Source: an uncultured Collinsella sp. (GTDB lineage: Bacteria; Actinomycetota; Coriobacteriia; Coriobacteriales; Coriobacteriaceae). From it: a DNA stretch of 18,559 bases. The notes beneath the pieces were generated by a model. It did no database searches, had not been told where the DNA came from, and worked only from the letters and a program-made list of their open reading frames with translations. The stretch spans positions 1 through 18,559 of the forward strand of contig USCN01000006.1 in NCBI GenBank assembly GCA_900553165.1, given 5' to 3'. Position numbers and translations under genes: made by a program. Shown here piece by piece: positions 14,604 to 18,559 of the stretch; the stretch's first letter is position 1, and every line of letters starts with the position of its first letter.

Positions 14604-15833
14604 CTACACGCGCGTCGCATCCTTGGGGCTCATGGTCATGCTCTGGAAGCGGTTCTCCATGTAGTCGTTATCGAAATACTTGCCGTAGAACTGCGCGACG
14701 GGAATATCCGGCTCCGTGCCGTTGACGCGCTGGTACCAGTAGTCGAGCGACTGCAGCGTCATGACGCCGTCGACCAGCATAATGACGGTAAAGATGACGG
14801 TAGCCGAGTAGCGACTCTTCCACGGAATCATGTTGATGAGCTTGAGCAGCCTCGGCAGCAGCAGCTTGATCCAGATAAGGCCACCCAGGCCCCACAGGCA
14901 GGCAAAGCCCGTGCAGGTGCGTCCGCCCGTAAGGACGGCGAGTGGGTCGGGCATGCCGAACAGCTTCATGTGCGAGTAGCTCCACGAGACCACGCCAAAT
15001 GAGGTCTGCATAAACCAGCCCACGAACACCTCAAAGCTCGCGCCGAGCACAGCGCTTACCAGGAAAATGATGATGGGGTTCTTTTTATAGAAGCGGTTGA
15101 GCACCATGGTCATGAGTACGGCGCCAAAGCCATAGATGGGGCTGAAGGGACCAAACAGCATGCCGGCGCGGTCCTGGTAGACGCCTGGGTCGTCGACCGT
15201 CATGTGCCAGATGTCCTCGGCGATCAGGCCGAGCACACAGCAGACGAGGAATACCCAGAACAGGTTGAAGTAGTTGAGCTTGATGTAGCCCTCGCCGGTC
15301 TCATCGCGGCCGAGCATGCCCTCGGCGGCGGCGTCGCGGTCGAGCATCTCCTGTAGGCGGCGCTGCAGTTCGCGCTCCTGGCGAAGCGTAGGATCGACGG
15401 TGGCTGAAAGCGCGATGAGGATACCGAGCTGAATAGCGGGACGAAGCAAGAAGAGCCCGATACCTTGGAGCATCACGTCGACCAAAAGCTCGACGACGGT
15501 GAATGCAATAAGGATGTAGGACAGGCGGGCGGCGTTGCGGCGCTGGTTTTTGATAAGGTCCAGGCCAAAGATGATCAGGATGACGGCACTTGCCGCAGAG
15601 AGCATGATGCCGGCGACGATGAGTCCAACCGAGACCAGCATATTGTCGCCGAGCTTTTCGGCGGCGTTGCCGTTGATGAGCGCGGTGATGACCTGCCACA
15701 TAAAGGCGGCGACCGACGGGAGTGTGCCCACGCCGGACAGGATGCACAGGACGGCGTACACCTTAATGATGAGGGGAATCTTCTTGACCTCCGTGGCGCT
15801 GGGGACGCTGGGGTCGAGTTCGTTTCGATCCAT
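14604..15833 (-). CDS. Putative CmpB/DUF1113-type membrane protein
   Basis: This is a 409-residue polytopic membrane protein. An N-terminal block of about four hydrophobic segments (residues about 19-146) is followed by a charged cytoplasmic linker (about 147-182, containing RQERELQRRLQEMLDRD). A second membrane block then carries the signatures of the family annotated as putative ABC-transporter permease (CmpB, DUF1113): LFGPFSPIYGFGAVLM, LGASFEVFVGWFMQ, WSYSHMKLFGMPDPLAVLTGG and LWGLGGLIWIKLLLP. The family name is historical and transport has not been shown; no ATPase partner is adjacent. The start is supported by a GAAAGG site just upstream on the minus strand. It is a single gene convergent with the MoaE-like gene and divergent from purF. 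Confidence 0.8.
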   Translation of the reverse strand: MDRNELDPSVPSATEVKKIPLIIKVYAVLCILSGVGTLPSVAAFMWQVITALINGNAAEKLGDNMLVSVGLIVAGIMLSAASAVILIIFGLDLIKNQRRNAARLSYILIAFTVVELLVDVMLQGIGLFLLRPAIQLGILIALSATVDPTLRQERELQRRLQEMLDRDAAAEGMLGRDETGEGYIKLNYFNLFWVFLVCCVLGLIAEDIWHMTVDDPGVYQDRAGMLFGPFSPIYGFGAVLMTMVLNRFYKKNPIIIFLVSAVLGASFEVFVGWFMQTSFGVVSWSYSHMKLFGMPDPLAVLTGGRTCTGFACLWGLGGLIWIKLLLPRLLKLINMIPWKSRYSATVIFTVIMLVDGVMTLQSLDYWYQRVNGTEPDIPVAQFYGKYFDNDYMENRFQSMTMSPKDATRV

Positions 15834-15853
15834 ACAGAACCTTTCTCGCTTTG

Positions 15854-15869
15854 TCCTAGGTTACTAGGA
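15854..15869. repeat. Short palindrome upstream of the CmpB-like gene
   Basis: TCCTAG-GTTA-CTAGGA is a perfect 6-bp inverted repeat 21-36 bp upstream of the minus-strand start codon. It overlaps TATCCT on the minus strand (15866-15871), which could be a -10 box. An operator is possible. The rest of the 285-bp divergent spacer shows no gene. Confidence 0.4.
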
Positions 15870-16071
15870 TACGCCGCCGACCTGCCAAAAGACAGGACGA
15901 ACGTCCCAATTGCAACTTTGTAATCCCCAACGGTGGGCGCGGCGGCCATATGGGGGCGTGGGCGCTTGCACTGGACAGACCGATAAAATGTTTGGCCGCA
16001 AAACGGATTATTAGCTCGGTGGGCTTTTAAAAAGCGCTGCTCATGCGCTGGGGAGCGCGTCGCGCCGTGCG

Positions 16072-16113
16072 TATAATAAGGCGGGTAACGCCAAAATACG
16101 AGGCTCTGAGGGG
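16072..16113 (+). promoter_or_regulatory. purF promoter -10 box and ribosome-binding site
   Basis: A consensus TATAAT lies at 16072-16077; the -35 position (16049-16054, TGGGGA) is poor, so the promoter may need an activator. GAGGGG (16108-16113) is 5 nt before the purF ATG. An AT-rich palindrome (GCTTTTAAAAAGC, starting near 16023) lies further upstream. Confidence 0.55.
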
Positions 16114-16118
16114 ATGCC

Positions 16119-17789
16119 ATGTCTCAAGAAACCATCCGCGCGGCCGAGCGTGCCGCGGGACAGGTGAACGCCATGTCGACGTATGATCCGGACTCCGACC
16201 AGCTGCATGAGGAATGCGGCATTTTTGGTGTGTGGGCGCCCGATCGCGACGTGGCTCGACTGACGTACTTTGGCCTGCGTGCACTGCAGCACCGTGGCCA
16301 AGAATCGGCGGGAATCGCTGTTGGTGACGGCGGCACGGTTATGGTCCGCAAGGATCTGGGCCTGCTCGACCGCGTGTTCTCCAATGCCGACTTGTCGACG
16401 CTCTCCGGTCAGCTGGCCGTGGGTCATGTGCGCTACGGCACCGCTGGCGCCAAGAGCTGGGAAGCCTCTCAGCCGCACCTCTCTACCATCAATAGCGTCA
16501 TTATCGCGCTCGCGCACAACGGCACCCTCGTCAACACCGACGAGCTGCGCCGTCAGCTAATCGAGCTGGGCGTGCCGTTCCTCTCCAACTCGGATTCCGA
16601 GGTCGCGACCAAACTCATCGGCTACTTTACTCAGCGTACAGGCCATCTGCGCGAGGGCATTCGCAAGACCATGGAGCTCGTGCGCGGCGGCTACGCCATG
16701 ACGCTCATCAACGAGCAGGCGCTCTACGCATTCCGCGATCCGCACGGCATTCGCCCGCTCGTGCTGGGCAAGCTGGTGGACGAGGGCCTGGACCAGGCCG
16801 ATGCCGCATCCGTTTCGCAGCTGCCGTCGCAGGACGGTGCCACGACGGTCGACGCCACCACCCATGTCACCCGCGCCGGCGGCTGGGTCGTCGCCTCCGA
16901 GACTTGTGCGCTCGACATTGTGGGCGCCGAGTACGTCCGCGACGTCCGTCCCGGTGAGATTTTGCGCATCAGCGCCGAGGGCCTTGTGTCCGAGCAGGGC
17001 GTGCCTGCCGCCGAAGAGCCTGCTAACTGCATCTTTGAGCAGGTCTACTTCGCTCGCCCCGATTCCATCATGAACGGCAAGAGCGTCTACGCCTGCCGTT
17101 ATGACATGGGTCGTCAGCTGGCACATGAGGAGCCCGTCGAGGCCGACCTGGTCATCGGCGTGCCCGACTCCGGCCTGCCGCCCGCGGAGGGGTATTCGCA
17201 CGAGAGCGGTATTCCCTTTGGCGAGGGTCTTATCAAGAACCGCTACGTGGGCCGTACGTTTATCGAGCCCACGCAGGAGCTGCGCGCCATGGGCGTGCGT
17301 ATGAAACTCAACCCGCTGCGCGACAACATCGAGGGCAAGCGCCTGGTCGTCATCGACGACTCCATCGTCCGCGGCACCACCATGGTGCAGCTCGTCAAAA
17401 TGCTGCGCAACGCCGGCGCCAAGGAGATCCACATTCGCATCAACTCGCCCGAGGTCATCTGGCCGTGTTTCTACGGTATCGATACCGACGTGCAGTCGCA
17501 GCTCATCAGCGCCAACAAGACGGTCGACGAGATTTGCGAGTACATTGGCGCCGATTCGCTGGCCTTCCTTTCGGTCGAGGGCCTGCTGAAGGTCATGCCC
17601 AAGGGCGGTTACTGCGATGCGTGCTTTACCGGACGCTACCCCGTGGCGATTCCCGAGAGCTTTGGCCGCGACAAGTTCATGGAGGGCTTTAAGCCCCGCA
17701 ACCTGGACAAACCGCTGCACTTTGACGACGACGCCGTGGTCGAGAAATATGTCGATCGCAGCTGGGAAGAGGAGCACCGTGAGGCCTAA
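16119..17789 (+). CDS. purF: Amidophosphoribosyltransferase (PurF)
   Basis: Catalyses the first committed purine step: PRPP plus glutamine to phosphoribosylamine. The 556 residues start with a 32-residue stretch that would be removed to expose the N-terminal nucleophile C33 (HEECGIFGVW). The glutaminase domain includes RALQHRGQESAGI, VGHVRYGTAG and LAHNGTLVN. The phosphoribosyltransferase domain contains VVIDDSIVRGTTM (about 409-421), the PRPP motif. C304 (PANCIFEQ), C450 (WPCFYG), C499 and C502 (GYCDACFTG) match the four ligands of the [4Fe-4S] cluster in Bacillus subtilis-type PurF, implying oxygen-sensitive stability. A stretch of about 34 residues (about 219-252, rich in Asp, Ala, Ser and Thr), just before GGWVVASETCALDIVGAE, looks like an insertion relative to typical PurF. 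ATG 16119 is chosen for its Shine-Dalgarno site; Met19 is an alternative. purM follows after 157 bp. Confidence 0.97.
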   Translation: MSQETIRAAERAAGQVNAMSTYDPDSDQLHEECGIFGVWAPDRDVARLTYFGLRALQHRGQESAGIAVGDGGTVMVRKDLGLLDRVFSNADLSTLSGQLAVGHVRYGTAGAKSWEASQPHLSTINSVIIALAHNGTLVNTDELRRQLIELGVPFLSNSDSEVATKLIGYFTQRTGHLREGIRKTMELVRGGYAMTLINEQALYAFRDPHGIRPLVLGKLVDEGLDQADAASVSQLPSQDGATTVDATTHVTRAGGWVVASETCALDIVGAEYVRDVRPGEILRISAEGLVSEQGVPAAEEPANCIFEQVYFARPDSIMNGKSVYACRYDMGRQLAHEEPVEADLVIGVPDSGLPPAEGYSHESGIPFGEGLIKNRYVGRTFIEPTQELRAMGVRMKLNPLRDNIEGKRLVVIDDSIVRGTTMVQLVKMLRNAGAKEIHIRINSPEVIWPCFYGIDTDVQSQLISANKTVDEICEYIGADSLAFLSVEGLLKVMPKGGYCDACFTGRYPVAIPESFGRDKFMEGFKPRNLDKPLHFDDDAVVEKYVDRSWEEEHREA

Positions 17790-17828
17790 AACCTGCCATT
17801 TAGGGACAGGTTTATTTTGGCAGGTTTT
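17788..17828 (+). terminator. Hairpin pair at the purF stop, possible partial terminator or attenuator
   Basis: AAAACCTGCCA (17788-17798) pairs perfectly with TGGCAGGTTTT (17818-17828). The same left arm can instead pair as AAACCTG (17789-17795) with CAGGTTT (17807-17813), followed by ATTTT. The two structures exclude each other. The left arm overlaps the purF stop codon, so terminating ribosomes could influence folding. Only short T tracts follow, so read-through into purM is likely. Confidence 0.65.
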
Positions 17829-17946
17829 ATCTGCTGTTTTGTTGATATGACGGCGCGTGTTGTTATGGCGCGCGCCGAAATGAATGCAACTATGAGCACC
17901 GTTTGGCGCCCGCGCGGCGCCACGGTAGTGGGAGAGGAAGGCTCAG
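17829..17946 (+). promoter_or_regulatory. Structured leader of purM
   Basis: It contains two GC-rich inverted repeats: CGGCGCG with CGCGCCG (within about 17851-17878) and TGGCGCC-CGCGC-GGCGCCA (about 17904-17922). The ribosome-binding site AGGAAGG (17935-17941) lies 5 nt before the purM ATG. No clear promoter was identified, so purM probably shares the purF transcript. Confidence 0.45.
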
Positions 17947-18559
17947 ATGAGCGACAGCAAGCATGTGACGTACGAGGACGCCGGCGTCGATACCGCCGAG
18001 GGCGGTCGCGCCGTCGACGCTATTAAGCAGATGGTCAAGGACACCAACCGCCCCGAGGTTATCGGCGGTATCGGCGGCTTTGGCGGTTTGTTCTCGGCCG
18101 TCGCGCTTAAGGATATGGAAGACCCGATCCTGATTAGCGGTACCGACGGCGTGGGCACCAAACTCGTGCTCGCCCAGATCATGGACCGTCACGAGACGGT
18201 GGGCCAGGACCTGGTTGCCATGTGCGTCAACGACATTTTGGCTTCGGGCGCCGAGCCACTGTTCTTTCTGGACTACGTCGCCATCGGTCGCATTGAGGCC
18301 GAGCACATGACAAAGATCATCAAGGGCGTGGCCGACGGCTGCAAGCTCGCGGGCTGCGCGCTCGTGGGCGGCGAGATGGCCGAGCACCCGGGCGTCATGG
18401 CTCCCGCCGACTACGATCTCGCCGGCTTTACCGTGGGCGTTGTCGACCGTCCCAAGATGCTCGACCCCGCAAACGTCCGCCCCGGCGACGTGATTTTGGG
18501 CCTGCCTTCCACCGGCGTGCACTCCAACGGCTACTCGCTCGTGCGTAAGGTCATCGGCG
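17947..18559 (+). CDS. purM: Phosphoribosylformylglycinamidine cyclo-ligase, 3'-truncated by window edge
   Basis: PurM (AIR synthetase) closes the imidazole ring, converting FGAM to AIR with ATP, step five of purine synthesis. The frame opens with MSDSKHVTYEDAGVDTAEGG and continues RAVDAIKQMVKDTNRPEVIGGIGGFGGLF. It then shows the PurM signatures LISGTDGVGTKLVLAQ, DLVAMCVNDILASGAEPLFFLDY, LVGGEMAEHPGVMAP and GLPSTGVHSNGYSLVRKVI. About 204 codons lie in the window, roughly the N-terminal 60 percent of a family protein near 350 residues; the ATP- and substrate-binding N-terminal domain is complete, and the C-terminal domain falls outside. The Shine-Dalgarno AGGAAGG is 5 nt before ATG 17947. It follows purF in the same orientation, forming a pur cluster. 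Confidence 0.97.
   Translation, partial: MSDSKHVTYEDAGVDTAEGGRAVDAIKQMVKDTNRPEVIGGIGGFGGLFSAVALKDMEDPILISGTDGVGTKLVLAQIMDRHETVGQDLVAMCVNDILASGAEPLFFLDYVAIGRIEAEHMTKIIKGVADGCKLAGCALVGGEMAEHPGVMAPADYDLAGFTVGVVDRPKMLDPANVRPGDVILGLPSTGVHSNGYSLVRKVIG

Noticed and set aside
16557..17777. A 406-codon minus-strand frame opposite purF
   Set aside because: Shadow of purF, whose catalytic motifs are unambiguous on the plus strand.

Overview
The window looks like chromosome of a high-GC Gram-positive gut bacterium, most likely a Collinsella-type member of the Coriobacteriia. This is inferred from the GC-rich, AAG/GAG/AAC-dominated codon use of the core genes, the [4Fe-4S]-type PurF, the class B sortase, and a secreted multimodular glycosidase with FIVAR and F5/8C modules. 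No rRNA, tRNA or CRISPR array was seen.

Layout. (1) 1-2713: 3' three quarters of carB (carbamoyl-phosphate synthase large subunit). (2) 2714-3338: gene-poor stretch with a long GC-rich palindrome, an orphan cell-wall sorting signal left from a lost surface-protein gene, a terminator-like hairpin and a palindromic promoter region. (3) 3339-5546: accessory block of lower GC than its neighbours: an AAA_14/DUF4143 ATPase, a structured spacer, a Phd/YefM-RelE/ParE-type toxin-antitoxin pair and a strong terminator. (4) 5568-6149: AT-rich spacer with a 203-bp MITE-like element (about 30-bp terminal inverted repeats) and several small repeats. (5) 6150-12647: a very large secreted GH31-family glycosidase with FN3, F5/8C, dockerin-like, cohesin, Ig-like and FIVAR modules. 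Its sorting signal is missing or degenerate, and its frame runs through the purE leader into purE. (6) 12533-14504: co-directional purE, class B sortase and a MoaE-like protein, closed by a bidirectional terminator. (7) 14604-15833 (minus): a CmpB/DUF1113-type membrane protein. (8) 16119-18559: purF, then purM (3' end outside the window), separated by a structured leader.

How it fits together. carB, purE, purF and purM are core nucleotide-biosynthesis genes (carbamoyl phosphate for pyrimidines and arginine; steps 1, 5 and 6 of purine synthesis). Between them lie accessory genes: a mobile-looking ATPase/toxin-antitoxin block and a surface glycan-degrading enzyme. The sortase between purE and the MoaE-like gene would anchor surface proteins, but the adjacent glycosidase no longer has a convincing anchor. 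An orphan anchor of another or related surface protein sits about 3 kb upstream of it. Together these suggest repeated deletion and rearrangement at this locus.

The most interesting points are the overrunning, anchorless glycosidase with both dockerin-like and cohesin modules in one chain; two unrelated promoters (ATPase and antitoxin) that each have an extended -10 box framed by an inverted repeat; the MITE-like element; and mutually exclusive hairpins between purF and purM.
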